Assembly: GCA_902806405.1 (NCBI GenBank)
Contig: CADCWL010000055.1
Coordinates: 1 to 37,609 of the forward strand
Reading direction: 5' to 3'
From: an uncultured Thermomicrobiales bacterium
Lineage (GTDB): Bacteria > Chloroflexota > Chloroflexia > Thermomicrobiales > UBA6265
DNA length: 37,609 bases
In this document: one piece after another, positions 23,822 through 31,715 of the stretch
Numbering within the stretch: position 1 is the stretch's first letter
How the letters are laid out: each line of letters begins with the position of its first letter
Translations under genes and position numbers: made by a program
The notes under the pieces: model-generated
Databases searched by the model: none
Seen by the model: the letters and a program-made list of their open reading frames with translations, nothing else
Told to the model about the DNA's origin: nothing

Positions 23822-25018
23822 ATGCTGAGCGACGTCACCCTCGACTACGCCGAGGAGGTGGCCGCCGCGCTGCTCGGGCTGGACTCCCTCTACGGGGCGG
23901 AGCGGGGCATGGACGCCGCACCCGGCGCCGACATCGACCGGCTCGTGGTCCTGAACCTCTCAACCGGGCTCGTGCCGGAGCCGTTCGCCGCCTACGCCGA
24001 CGCGCGGGCGCGGTTCGGGGAACTGGCGGCGAGGACGGCGGCGCTGCCGGAGCCGGACCGGCGGCTCTACTACCGGCAGGCGTGCGAGAGCGCGATCGCC
24101 TTCGCGACGTGGCGGGACGGCGGGCTGCCCTTCCCGGAGCAGATCGCCGGCTTCCTCCACGTGCCGGCCGCGCCGGCGAGCGAGGCCGAACTGGCGGCGC
24201 TGAGGGCGGCGATGGGCGGCGTACTGGCCGAACTCGGCGACACTGGCGACCTCGAAGCGCGGTTCACCGCCTGGGAAGCGCGGCAGCGGGTGCCGGCGGA
24301 CGAGGTGCAAGGGGTCCTCAACGGGCTGCTGGACGAGGCGTGGGATCGGACGGCGGAACGGTTCGGCATCCCCACGGACAAATCGGACGGGATGCGCGTC
24401 GAGACCGTTCGCGGCGTTCCCTACAACGCGATGTGCGACTTCGGCCGTCGCCTGATCCGCCTCAACGTCGACCCGACGCTGACCCGGCCGGGGCTGAAGC
24501 ACCTCGCCGTCCACGAGGGGTACCCCGGCCACTACCTGCAGTTCATCCGGCGTCAGGTCGGCTACGGGGCGGGGCGGGTGCCGGCCGACGCGCTCCTCTC
24601 GGTCGTCAACACCGCCAACTCCTCGACCTTTGAGGGGATCGCTGACGTCGGAATGGATGTCGTCGGCTGGGCGAAGGAGCCGGACGACCGCCTGGCGGCG
24701 CTCCTCGCCCGCTACCGCTCGGGGCTCGGCACCCGCGCCGCCTGGCGCCTCCACGCCGAGGGATGGGCGCCGGACCGGGTCCACGACGAACTGCGGCGCG
24801 ATGCGCTGACCGGTGGCGAGGGGTGGGTCGCCACCCGGATGCGCTTCGTCTCCAAGCCGGACCGGGCGGCCCTGATCTGGTCGTACTGGTGGGGCGAGCC
24901 AAGCGTCGGCGCGGTCTGGGCACGGGTGCGGGACGACCGGGCACGGTGGGCGGGTTACGTCTCCTACGTGTATGACCGGATGCACTCGACGCAGAGCGTG
25001 GCGATGTTTGGGCTTTGA
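23822..25018 (+). CDS. DUF885-like metallopeptidase, short form
   Basis: A 398-residue protein. The centre holds VHEGYPGHYLQ with H231, E232 and H237, the HE-x4-H metal-site pattern of the DUF885 family (usually HEAYPGHHLQ). A downstream glutamate, E271 in STFEGIADVGMD, could be the third ligand. The protein is much shorter than typical DUF885 members (about 550-600 residues), with the N-terminal region reduced. No signal peptide is seen, so it should be cytoplasmic. AAGGAGG fixes the ATG at 23822. Its position after a peptide-type importer suggests hydrolysis of the imported compound, but no substrate is known for this subgroup. Peptidase activity is inferred from the motif alone. Confidence 0.75.
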   Translation: MLSDVTLDYAEEVAAALLGLDSLYGAERGMDAAPGADIDRLVVLNLSTGLVPEPFAAYADARARFGELAARTAALPEPDRRLYYRQACESAIAFATWRDGGLPFPEQIAGFLHVPAAPASEAELAALRAAMGGVLAELGDTGDLEARFTAWEARQRVPADEVQGVLNGLLDEAWDRTAERFGIPTDKSDGMRVETVRGVPYNAMCDFGRRLIRLNVDPTLTRPGLKHLAVHEGYPGHYLQFIRRQVGYGAGRVPADALLSVVNTANSSTFEGIADVGMDVVGWAKEPDDRLAALLARYRSGLGTRAAWRLHAEGWAPDRVHDELRRDALTGGEGWVATRMRFVSKPDRAALIWSYWWGEPSVGAVWARVRDDRARWAGYVSYVYDRMHSTQSVAMFGL

Positions 25019-25370
25019 CACGGACGTCGGGTGGGCACCGAGGCATGGGGACCGTCCGCCAAGGGGCCGCGGACGCTACGGTCGTCGGCCGGATTTTGGA
25101 CGACCACCCTCACACGAACCGCCGCCGCGACGAGAGAGCGAAGGGGGGGAAGATCCCGAGCGCGCCGTCGGGACCTGGGCCGGCTGTCGGCGTGTTCGAG
25201 AGCGTGCTCGGGCATCGCACGCCGATGGTCCGAATCCCGTCCCCGTCCGTGGGTGGGGAAGCATGTACCCCCGTCCCCTCTCCTCGGGGAGGATGGCGTC
25301 CGGCCGAGCGCCGAGACCGGCTGATCCGCCTGTGCTGTCCGCGGCGGGTCGGGCGACCCGACCTGTCTTG
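25019..25370. other. 352-base gap between convergent genes
   Basis: No gene is supported. It lies between the 3' ends of two converging peptidase-like genes and should contain their terminators. A perfect seven-base stem with a two-base loop, CGGGTCG-gg-CGACCCG, is at 25345-25360, 11 bases beyond the stop of the minus-strand gene; on the plus strand it is followed by a mixed CCTGTCTTGCT stretch. It may serve as a bidirectional terminator, though the T tracts are poor. Confidence 0.45.
25345..25360. terminator. Possible bidirectional terminator hairpin
   Basis: CGGGTCG / CGACCCG stem of seven perfect pairs with a two-base loop, lying between convergent genes and close to the stop of the minus-strand DUF885 gene. 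There is no true T run, so the call rests on position and stem quality. Confidence 0.35.
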
Positions 25371-27116
25371 CTAGGCCATGGCCGTCCCAACCGGGGTCTC
25401 CCGAGCAAGCATCGACGCGGCGATGAGCGGGACAGGGATCGCGCCGTAGCTCAGGAAGCGGTCGTGGAAGGCGCGGAGGGAGAAGGCAGCACCGTCGCGG
25501 TCGGCGTTCGTGCGGCGGAGGTCGTGGATGGCGTCGGTGCCGATGAGATACATCATGGCGGCGCCGGGGAACATCGAGTTCTTGACCGCCTCAGCATGGG
25601 ACGCGGCCGGGGGCATACCGATCTCTCGCTCGTAGAAGGCGGCGGCTTGGTCGAGGGTAAGGGCGCCGGTGTGGAGGGCGACGTCGACGACGGCGCGGCC
25701 GGCCATGCGGACGCGGCTCTGCTGCTCCGCGAGCGATTGGAGCGGGGTGAGGAAGCCGATCTCGTCCATCAGGTCGGTGGCGTAGCAGGCCCAGCCTTCG
25801 ACCAGCGTGCCGGCGCAGAAGAGGGCGAGGCGGGAGGCGCTGTCGACCCCGGCGATCCGTCCGATCCGCGAGTCGGCGCGGAAGGCGTGCCAGTTCTGGA
25901 CATGGTGGCCAAGGCCACCGTGGTGGACGACGTGGTTCAGCGCGATCACCGAGTCGTTCGCGGCGCGGAGTCGCCGTTCCTGTTCGGCGGGCGGTATCCC
26001 CGGCTCGACCGGCGGGACGAGGTAGCGGTGGACCTCATGCCGCCCGAACGGCGGGGGGCAGCGGTAGGGAAGGTAGTAGAGGCCGGCCGCCGCCTCCCGA
26101 TCGGACGGCGGGATGGGGACGTAGGCGATCGGGTGGTCCGGCCACGAAAGAAGGTCGTGGTCGAGCGCGGCTTGGCGGGCCGCTTCCCAGACCTCCGCGT
26201 AGGCCCGGTAGTAACCCTCGACGGTCGGGTGGCGATCGGCCAACCCGGCAAGGAGTTCCTCCGGCGTCCGTGACGGGTCGATCTCCCGTGCTCGCTCCAC
26301 CAGGGTCGCCCGGTGGCGCTCCAGCGCCGCCTGGGCGTACGCCTCGACCCAGGCCGCGTCGTGCCCCGACGTCAGGCAGTGGCCGCGGGCGAGGTAGCGG
26401 TCGAACGCTTCGCGGCCGCAGGCGTAGGCGTCGGACGAACGCGGGAGCAGATCCTGCTCCAGCCGGGCGGCGTGCTCGGCGAAGGCGGCGCGGGCGATCT
26501 CGGCGGCGGCAAGGAAGCCGGGCGCGTCGATACCGCGCTCGGCGGCGAGGATGCGGAGGCCATCTCGAAAGTAGGTGACGCCGGAACGGGCCTCGCGGAT
26601 AGCCTGCTCCGTCCAGGCGACGGGCGCCTCCCGGAGGTTGGCGCGGGCTTGGGCGAGGAAGCCCGGCAGGGCGTTCATGCGGGCGATCGCGGCCTCGGCC
26701 CGCTCGGCGAGCGGCTCGGTGTCGCGGAGGAAGAGCCCGAGGACGGAGAAGACGGCTTCGCCGGTGTAGAGGGCGGGGTTGCCGCGGTGGAAGTGCGGCG
26801 CAGCGTCCTCCCAGAGCTGGATCTCGAGGAAACCGTCCGCCAGGAGGAGATCGTGGCGCCGTGCCTCGGGGAGACCGGCGGTCGGGATGGACGCGAGCCG
26901 GGCGCGCAGATCCCGCATTTCGGCGGCCGTGCGGGCGGAGCCCTCTGGAGAGAAGTCGGGCAGGGCGTGGTCGTGCTCGTGGACGCCGACGAAGGTGGCG
27001 TTGACGGGGCGGCAGCGATAGTAGTGGGCGAAGAAGTCGTCGAGCCAAGCGTCGCACGCCCGGCGGGCGGCCGGGTCCGGGTCTGGTGCGCGGTGGGGGA
27101 CGGCGGCGTCTGCCAT
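25371..27116 (-). CDS. DUF885 family protein with altered metal motif
   Basis: A 581-residue protein of normal DUF885 length. ACDAWLDDFFAHYYRCRPVNAT at the start, WTEQAIREARSGVTYFRDGL, and YATDLMDEIGFLTP after EGWACY (E440) are recognisable family landmarks, as is the C-terminal PGAAMMYLIGTDAIHDLR. At the place of the metal motif HE-x2-PGHH the sequence is HHGGLGHH (residues 398-405): the glutamate expected next to the first histidine is histidine 399. Catalysis may therefore be lost or changed. No signal peptide is present. The ATG at 27116 has GGAGAG upstream. It converges with the short DUF885-like gene; the two are not close paralogues. Confidence 0.85.
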   Translation of the reverse strand: MADAAVPHRAPDPDPAARRACDAWLDDFFAHYYRCRPVNATFVGVHEHDHALPDFSPEGSARTAAEMRDLRARLASIPTAGLPEARRHDLLLADGFLEIQLWEDAAPHFHRGNPALYTGEAVFSVLGLFLRDTEPLAERAEAAIARMNALPGFLAQARANLREAPVAWTEQAIREARSGVTYFRDGLRILAAERGIDAPGFLAAAEIARAAFAEHAARLEQDLLPRSSDAYACGREAFDRYLARGHCLTSGHDAAWVEAYAQAALERHRATLVERAREIDPSRTPEELLAGLADRHPTVEGYYRAYAEVWEAARQAALDHDLLSWPDHPIAYVPIPPSDREAAAGLYYLPYRCPPPFGRHEVHRYLVPPVEPGIPPAEQERRLRAANDSVIALNHVVHHGGLGHHVQNWHAFRADSRIGRIAGVDSASRLALFCAGTLVEGWACYATDLMDEIGFLTPLQSLAEQQSRVRMAGRAVVDVALHTGALTLDQAAAFYEREIGMPPAASHAEAVKNSMFPGAAMMYLIGTDAIHDLRRTNADRDGAAFSLRAFHDRFLSYGAIPVPLIAASMLARETPVGTAMA

Positions 27117-27305
27117 CTCGATCTCTCCGTCTTTCGGTGTCCGCCGGAACGATGGAAGCCACCGCCCGAGGCCCTGATCGCCTCCGTGCCTCGCAAGACC
27201 GGCCGACACGGTCCCGGCACGGGGCTGACGACGCCGCGCCGAACCCATCAGAGCCCCCACGGGGACTGGGGACGGAGACGCCGCGGGTGGTCTCGAAACG
27301 GGGTC

Positions 27306-28439
27306 TCAGCGCGGCAGCGGCAGCTCCGTCCAGCGGCGCTCGCGGAATGAGATCTCGACGGCGTTGATCACCTCCTGGACCCATGCTCCATCGTCGAAGT
27401 TGCCTTCGTTCTTGTCCGTCTCGGTGGTCAGCTCGTCCAGAAAGTCCTTGATCAGGTTGGCGTAGAAGAGGGTGCGCCAGCTCTCCCGCGCGCTGCCGCC
27501 GGCCGGGTAGAAGCGGGCGGGAACCTCCTGTTGCTTGAACTCGACGTCGTCCGGCCGGGCTGTCTTGATCGTCTCGGCGACGCCGAACTCCTCGACTAGG
27601 CGGACGATGATCGCGCCGGCCGAGCCGTAGAGCCGGACCTCGATGCCAGGGTAGTTGCCGACGGTGACGTAGCTGGTCTGGATCGAGCCGATGACGCCGT
27701 TGGCGAACTCGCCGATGAAGATGTCGCCATCGTCGATGTTCATCCGCATCGTCGTGCCGGTGGCGCGGACCATCCGCTCCGGCACGAAGTTGCGGAGGGT
27801 GCCGACGACGCTGGCGAGGTCGGCGCCGACCATCCAGCGGGCGATGTCGATCACCGGCGCGCCGTAACCTTCCAAAGAAGAGACCTGGATCTGGGATTGG
27901 TCGGCGTTGACGTCGACCTGCCGCAGCGGCGTCTTGGGGTCGATCCACTGCGAGTTCTGCTCGTAGGCGTTGTAGATGTACGGCTCGCCGCAGAAGCCCT
28001 GGTCGACCAACTCCCGCATATAGCGCATTGCCGGCGCGTAGCGGAAGGTGAAGCCGAGCTTGGTCTTGAGGCCGCGGCTTCGCGCCAGCTCGGCGGCGCG
28101 CGCGGTCTCGCGGAAGTCGAAGGCGACCGGCTTCTCGCAGAGGACGTGCTTGCCGGCCCCGAGCGCGGCGGTTGCCAGATCGAAGTGGGTCGCGCTTGGG
28201 GTGCAGACGTCGACCACGTCGACGTCCGCCCGCTCGATCACGGCGCGGTAGTCGGTGGCGACGGAGGGGATGCCGAAGTCGGCGGCCGCCTTCTTCGCCA
28301 GCGCCTCGTCGACGTCACAAACCGCGACCAGCTCGCAGCGCGGGTCCCGCGCCCAACCCGGCAGGTGCGCGAAGTTCGCCCAGGTGCCGGCCCCAAGGAC
28401 CGCCACCCGCACCGGGCGCCCGGCGATGGGACCCACCAT
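27306..28439 (-). CDS. Gfo/Idh/MocA family oxidoreductase
   Basis: A 377-residue NAD(P)-dependent oxidoreductase of sugars or cyclitols. The Rossmann domain begins VRVAVLGAGTWANFAHLPGW with the GxGxxx motif near residues 16-21. VDVCTPSATHFDLATAALGAGK leads to the catalytic segment CEKPVAF with E102-K103-P104. The C-terminal substrate domain carries LGFTFRYAPAMRYMREL and GAPVIDIARWMVG, where D and the HW-like position normally sit (here the usual His is Arg). The ATG at 28439 has GGGAGGA upstream. It stands 189 bases upstream of the DUF885 gene on the same strand and could be cotranscribed. Substrate unknown. Confidence 0.9.
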   Translation of the reverse strand: MVGPIAGRPVRVAVLGAGTWANFAHLPGWARDPRCELVAVCDVDEALAKKAAADFGIPSVATDYRAVIERADVDVVDVCTPSATHFDLATAALGAGKHVLCEKPVAFDFRETARAAELARSRGLKTKLGFTFRYAPAMRYMRELVDQGFCGEPYIYNAYEQNSQWIDPKTPLRQVDVNADQSQIQVSSLEGYGAPVIDIARWMVGADLASVVGTLRNFVPERMVRATGTTMRMNIDDGDIFIGEFANGVIGSIQTSYVTVGNYPGIEVRLYGSAGAIIVRLVEEFGVAETIKTARPDDVEFKQQEVPARFYPAGGSARESWRTLFYANLIKDFLDELTTETDKNEGNFDDGAWVQEVINAVEISFRERRWTELPLPR

Positions 28440-28523
28440 GCCCGTCGTTCCTCCCCGACGGGGCCGGTTCGCGCCGGCCCACGCCTCTCAATCCCCGATT
28501 CCGTCGCCGCCTTGTGGAGGGGC

Positions 28524-28552
28524 ATCGTCCGGCACGCGGGGGGCCGTGTCAA
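28524..28552 (-). promoter_or_regulatory. Candidate promoter of the Gfo/Idh/MocA gene
   Basis: On the minus strand a perfect TTGACA (28552-28547), 17 bases, then GACGAT (28529-28524), a three of six match to the -10 consensus. It would give a leader of about 78 bases. The -35 match is good, the -10 poor. Confidence 0.35.
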
Positions 28553-28610
28553 CCGGAACCTCGGGGCGTTCCGAGCGCCGGGTCCAAGCCCTCCTGACCC
28601 CACGCCGGCG

Positions 28611-28669
28611 AGGGGCTGAAGACCCCTCGCTGAACCGACGAAGCCCCTCCCGGGGCTGAGCACGGGTCG
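28611..28669 (+). repeat. Two-hairpin intergenic repeat, copy C
   Basis: AGGGGCTGAAGACCCCT forms a first hairpin, then CGCTGAACCGACGA leads into AGCCCCTCCCGGGGCT, a second hairpin, ending GAGCACGGG. It aligns base for base over most of its length with copy B at 23704. Here it lies between divergent promoters rather than after a gene, so it is not simply a terminator. Confidence 0.65.
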
Positions 28670-28784
28670 GGGCGGTCCGGGGATCAGCCGGCGACCGCAT
28701 TGGACGGCCCGGTCCCGGTCCCCCTCCCGTACACTCGCCCGGCCCGGCCGGTCGGCACTGCCACGAACGCGCGAAGGAGTCCCG

Positions 28785-29612
28785 ATGACCGCCAGCTTCG
28801 ACTTCTCTAACAGGGTCGTGGTCGTGACCGGCGCGGCGCGGGGGATCGGGCGGACGATGGTCGGCCGCTTCGCGGCGGCGGGGGCGGCGGTGGTCGCCGC
28901 CGACCGGGACGAGGCGGGACTGGCCGAGACGTGCGCGGGGCTGCCGGAGGCAGGGGTGGCGGAGATCGTCGGGGACGTCGGCGTCGAGGAGGACGCGGCG
29001 CGGATCGTCGCGGAGGCGGTACAGCGGTTCGGTAGGCTGGACGTCTGCGTCAACAACGCGGCGGTGGCCCCGCACGCCGCGCTGCTGGAGGAGCGGGCCG
29101 AGGTCTGGGATCGGGTCTACGCGGTGAATTGCCGGGGTACGTTCCTGATGACGCGGGAGGCGGCGCGGGCGATGATCGCCGGCGGATGGGGCGGACGGAT
29201 CGTCAACTTCTCGTCCGGGGTCAGCCGACGGGGTTCGCCGGGGGCGGCAGCGTACGCCTCCAGCCGGGCGGCGGTCGAGGCCTTCTCGCGGGTCGCCGCG
29301 GTCGAACTGGCGCCGCACGGAATCTTGGTCAACACCGTCAGCCCGGGGCTGATCGACACCCAGCCGAAGCCGCTGCCGCCGACGATGGCCGAGGCGCTGG
29401 GCCGGCGCATCCCGGCGCTGCCGCTGGCGCGCGCCGGCAACCCTGACGAGGTCGCCTCGGTCGTCCTCTTCCTCGCCTCGGACGCCGCCGGCTACGTCAC
29501 GGGTGCGACCTGGAGCGTGGATGGCGGGGCCGGGATCGGGACCCGGCCGACCGGCCCCATCGTCGACGACGACCCACGCTACGACTGGGTGACGGGTCGC
29601 TGCCCACGATGA
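28785..29612 (+). CDS. Short-chain dehydrogenase/reductase with Tyr-x3-Arg active site
   Basis: A 275-residue classical SDR. VVVTGAARGIGRTMV near residues 12-26 binds the dinucleotide, CVNNAAV is the structural NNAG-like motif, VNFSSGVS holds the catalytic serine region, and the C-terminal SVDGGAG closes the family fold. The active-site segment is YASSRAAVEAF, with Y157 but arginine 161 where almost all SDRs have lysine. AAGGAG precedes the ATG. It is followed by the second peptide importer after 321 bases and is divergent from the Gfo/Idh/MocA gene. It may be an active enzyme with altered proton relay or a non-catalytic relative; substrate unknown. Confidence 0.9.
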   Translation: MTASFDFSNRVVVVTGAARGIGRTMVGRFAAAGAAVVAADRDEAGLAETCAGLPEAGVAEIVGDVGVEEDAARIVAEAVQRFGRLDVCVNNAAVAPHAALLEERAEVWDRVYAVNCRGTFLMTREAARAMIAGGWGGRIVNFSSGVSRRGSPGAAAYASSRAAVEAFSRVAAVELAPHGILVNTVSPGLIDTQPKPLPPTMAEALGRRIPALPLARAGNPDEVASVVLFLASDAAGYVTGATWSVDGGAGIGTRPTGPIVDDDPRYDWVTGRCPR

Positions 29613-29657
29613 CCTCGCTCTATCGACCTTTTCGCTCGGGTGTGCGCCCCGCAAGGT

Positions 29658-29669
29658 TCAATTAATTGA
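29658..29669. promoter_or_regulatory. A/T-rich perfect palindrome TCAATTAATTGA
   Basis: Twelve bases, fully self-complementary, ten of them A or T, in a strongly GC-rich genome. It is about 160 bases upstream of the promoter candidate of the second peptide importer and 45 bases after the stop of the short-chain dehydrogenase. It may be an operator or an UP-like element for an unmapped promoter. Confidence 0.4.
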
Positions 29670-29829
29670 CGTGCAGCCACCCATCCCGATGGCCCCGTCC
29701 CGTTGCGCGGGAGGCGCGCCTTCATCGACCAGGAGCGATTGCACCAAACCTCCGCCATTGCCTCTTGGCCGCCTTTCACCCCACTACCCTAGCCTCCCCG
29801 ATGGGGCGGGCGCACGGGGGCTTCGGTCG

Positions 29830-29858
29830 TTGACAGCCCAAGTGGACGATGGTAGCGT
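29830..29858 (+). promoter_or_regulatory. Candidate sigma-70-type promoter of the second peptide importer
   Basis: TTGACA (29830-29835), a 17-base spacer and TAGCGT (29853-29858), with TA and final T matching the -10 consensus. The predicted leader is about 70 bases. The same -35 box and spacer length precede the first peptide importer. Confidence 0.55.
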
Positions 29859-29933
29859 CCCCAACAAGACGCCGTCGGACGGTTCGTCGCCTCTGTGCGA
29901 ATCGGTCGCCGGCGTAACGGAAGGAGCACCCCG

Positions 29934-31640
29934 ATGGCGGAAACAGGCGCGGTTGCGATCCGGAGTCTTCTCGCCGATGCGGCCAGCGGCCGGTACTCCC
30001 GTCGCGAGCTGATGCGTCGCGGGCTCGGACTCGGTCTGTCGATTGCGGTCATCGGGCAGATCCTCGCCATCGGCGGCGCCGCGGCACCGCGCCGTGGCGC
30101 CCTCGCACCGCGGGCGCAGGAAGCTCCGACGCCGGGCGGGACGCTCACCCTCGGGTACAGCAGCGAACCGCCGACGATGGATCCTCGCGTGTCCGGAGCC
30201 ACGCACGCCTGGAGGCTCTTCTACAACATCTTCGACCCCCTGGTGGTCTTCGACCAGGCCACGGGCGATTTCCTCCCAGGACTGGCGACGTCGTGGACGA
30301 TGTCCCCCGACGGATTGATGTACACCTTTACCTTGCGCGAGGGCGTCAAGTTCCACGACGGTACCCCGTTCGACGGTGAGGCGGTCCGATTCACGTTTGA
30401 CAGCATCCTCGAACCGGAACTCAAGTCCCTCACCGCGATCGGCTACCTCGGCCCCTACGAACGAACGGAAGTGGTCAACCCGTTCACCATCAACGTTCAT
30501 TTCCGAGAGCCCTACGCCCCCTTCTTGAACAACCTCGCCCACAGCGTCCTGTCGCCGGTCTCGCCGACGGCGGTCGCAAAGCTTGGGCAGGATTTCGGAC
30601 GCAGCCCGGTCGGGACCGGCCCTTTCATCTTCAAGGATTGGCAGCAGCAGGTCTCGATGACGTTGGTGCGGAATCCCGAGTACAGCTGGCCGATTAGCGG
30701 CTACCAGCACGAGGGGCCCGCCTATCTCGACGAGGTCGTCGTCCGGTTCATCCTTGAGCCGACGACCATGCTGGGAACGCTCCAGAACGGCGAAACCGAC
30801 ATCGTCGACGCGGTCCCGCCGCAGGAGGTCGAACAACTCCAGGGCAACGGCGACTTCCAGATGCTCATGCCCGAGGTCCCAGGCTCACCGCAGATCCTGC
30901 CGCTCAACGGTGCCAAATCGCCCACGGACGAATTGCCGGTTCGGCAGGCGATTCTCCACGCCACGGATCGGGACACGATCATCGACACCCTCTGGTACGG
31001 CACGCGCAAGGCCGCCAAGGGGCCGCTCTCGTCGCCGACGGTCGCGTACAACCCGGCCATCGAGTCGATGTATCCGTACGACCCGGAACGCGCCGCGGCG
31101 CTGTTGGATGAGGCCGGGTGGACGCCGGGTGCCGACGGCATTCGGGAGAAGAACGGGCAGCGGCTTCGGCTGGAGTACCTAACGTTCAGCGGGGTCCAAG
31201 GGCAAGCCGGGGAGCTGATCCAGGCATACCTCCTTGAGGCCGGGATGGAGGTGAACCTGCAGCAAGTCGAGTACGCGGCGATGGCCGCGGCCTTCCTTGC
31301 CGGCGACCACAACATCGCCCGGGTCTACTTCTCGCACACCGATCCGGTCGTACTGAGCACCCTCTACCACTCCCGGAACATCCCGGGCACCAACTTCAAC
31401 CGGACGATGAAGCCCGACCCCGAGCTCGACCGGCGGCTCGACGCGGCGACGGCCGAGCTGGACCCCGAGCGGCGGCGCCAAATGTACGTCGAGATCCAGC
31501 AGTACATCATGGATCAGGCGTTGATGATTCCGCTCTGGGAGGAAGTTGTGCTCTGGGGAGCCAGCTCCTCCGTTCAGGGCGTCCACTTTCAGCCGCTCGG
31601 CGGTGTCTGGCTCTACGACGTCTGGAAGCAACAGGGGTAA
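29934..31640 (+). CDS. Peptide-type ABC transporter substrate-binding protein with Tat-type leader (second importer)
   Basis: A 568-residue family-5 solute-binding protein. The leader is long: about 20 residues, then the twin-arginine motif YSRRELMRRG (R23-R24) and a hydrophobic run; there is no lipobox cysteine. The mature part has GGTLTLGYSSEPPTMDPRV near residue 67, LATSWTMSPDGLMYTFTLRE and VKFHDGTPFDGEAV, the family core. The C-terminal half has YPYDPERAAALLDEAGW and SHTDPVVLSTLYHSRNIPG. AGGAG at 29922-29926 fixes the ATG. It resembles the first importer's binding protein in architecture but is clearly diverged, so the two should have different ligands. Downstream RraA and gamma-glutamyltransferase genes hint at a gamma-glutamyl compound (inference). 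Confidence 0.94.
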   Translation: MAETGAVAIRSLLADAASGRYSRRELMRRGLGLGLSIAVIGQILAIGGAAAPRRGALAPRAQEAPTPGGTLTLGYSSEPPTMDPRVSGATHAWRLFYNIFDPLVVFDQATGDFLPGLATSWTMSPDGLMYTFTLREGVKFHDGTPFDGEAVRFTFDSILEPELKSLTAIGYLGPYERTEVVNPFTINVHFREPYAPFLNNLAHSVLSPVSPTAVAKLGQDFGRSPVGTGPFIFKDWQQQVSMTLVRNPEYSWPISGYQHEGPAYLDEVVVRFILEPTTMLGTLQNGETDIVDAVPPQEVEQLQGNGDFQMLMPEVPGSPQILPLNGAKSPTDELPVRQAILHATDRDTIIDTLWYGTRKAAKGPLSSPTVAYNPAIESMYPYDPERAAALLDEAGWTPGADGIREKNGQRLRLEYLTFSGVQGQAGELIQAYLLEAGMEVNLQQVEYAAMAAAFLAGDHNIARVYFSHTDPVVLSTLYHSRNIPGTNFNRTMKPDPELDRRLDAATAELDPERRRQMYVEIQQYIMDQALMIPLWEEVVLWGASSSVQGVHFQPLGGVWLYDVWKQQG

Positions 31641-31715
31641 GCGGCGGGGGCGGGGGCGCCGCAGATATCGACGCCCTCGCTCCAACGCAGCGGTTCGGCC
31701 GAGGGAGGGATCGCC

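Larger units (their letters stand above)
28440..28784. other. 345-base divergent intergenic region
   Basis: It separates the minus-strand Gfo/Idh/MocA gene from the plus-strand short-chain dehydrogenase. It contains a minus-strand promoter candidate (28524-28552) and repeat copy C (28611-28669). For the plus-strand gene only an isolated TACACT at 28730-28735 resembles a -10 box. No coding sequence is supported. Confidence 0.5.
29613..29933. other. 321-base intergenic region upstream of the second peptide importer
   Basis: No gene is supported. It contains an unusually A/T-rich 12-base palindrome (29658-29669) and a promoter-like TTGACA/TAGCGT pair (29830-29858), then AGGAG before the ATG at 29934. 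The composition of its first half is clearly less GC-rich than the rest of the window. Confidence 0.55.
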
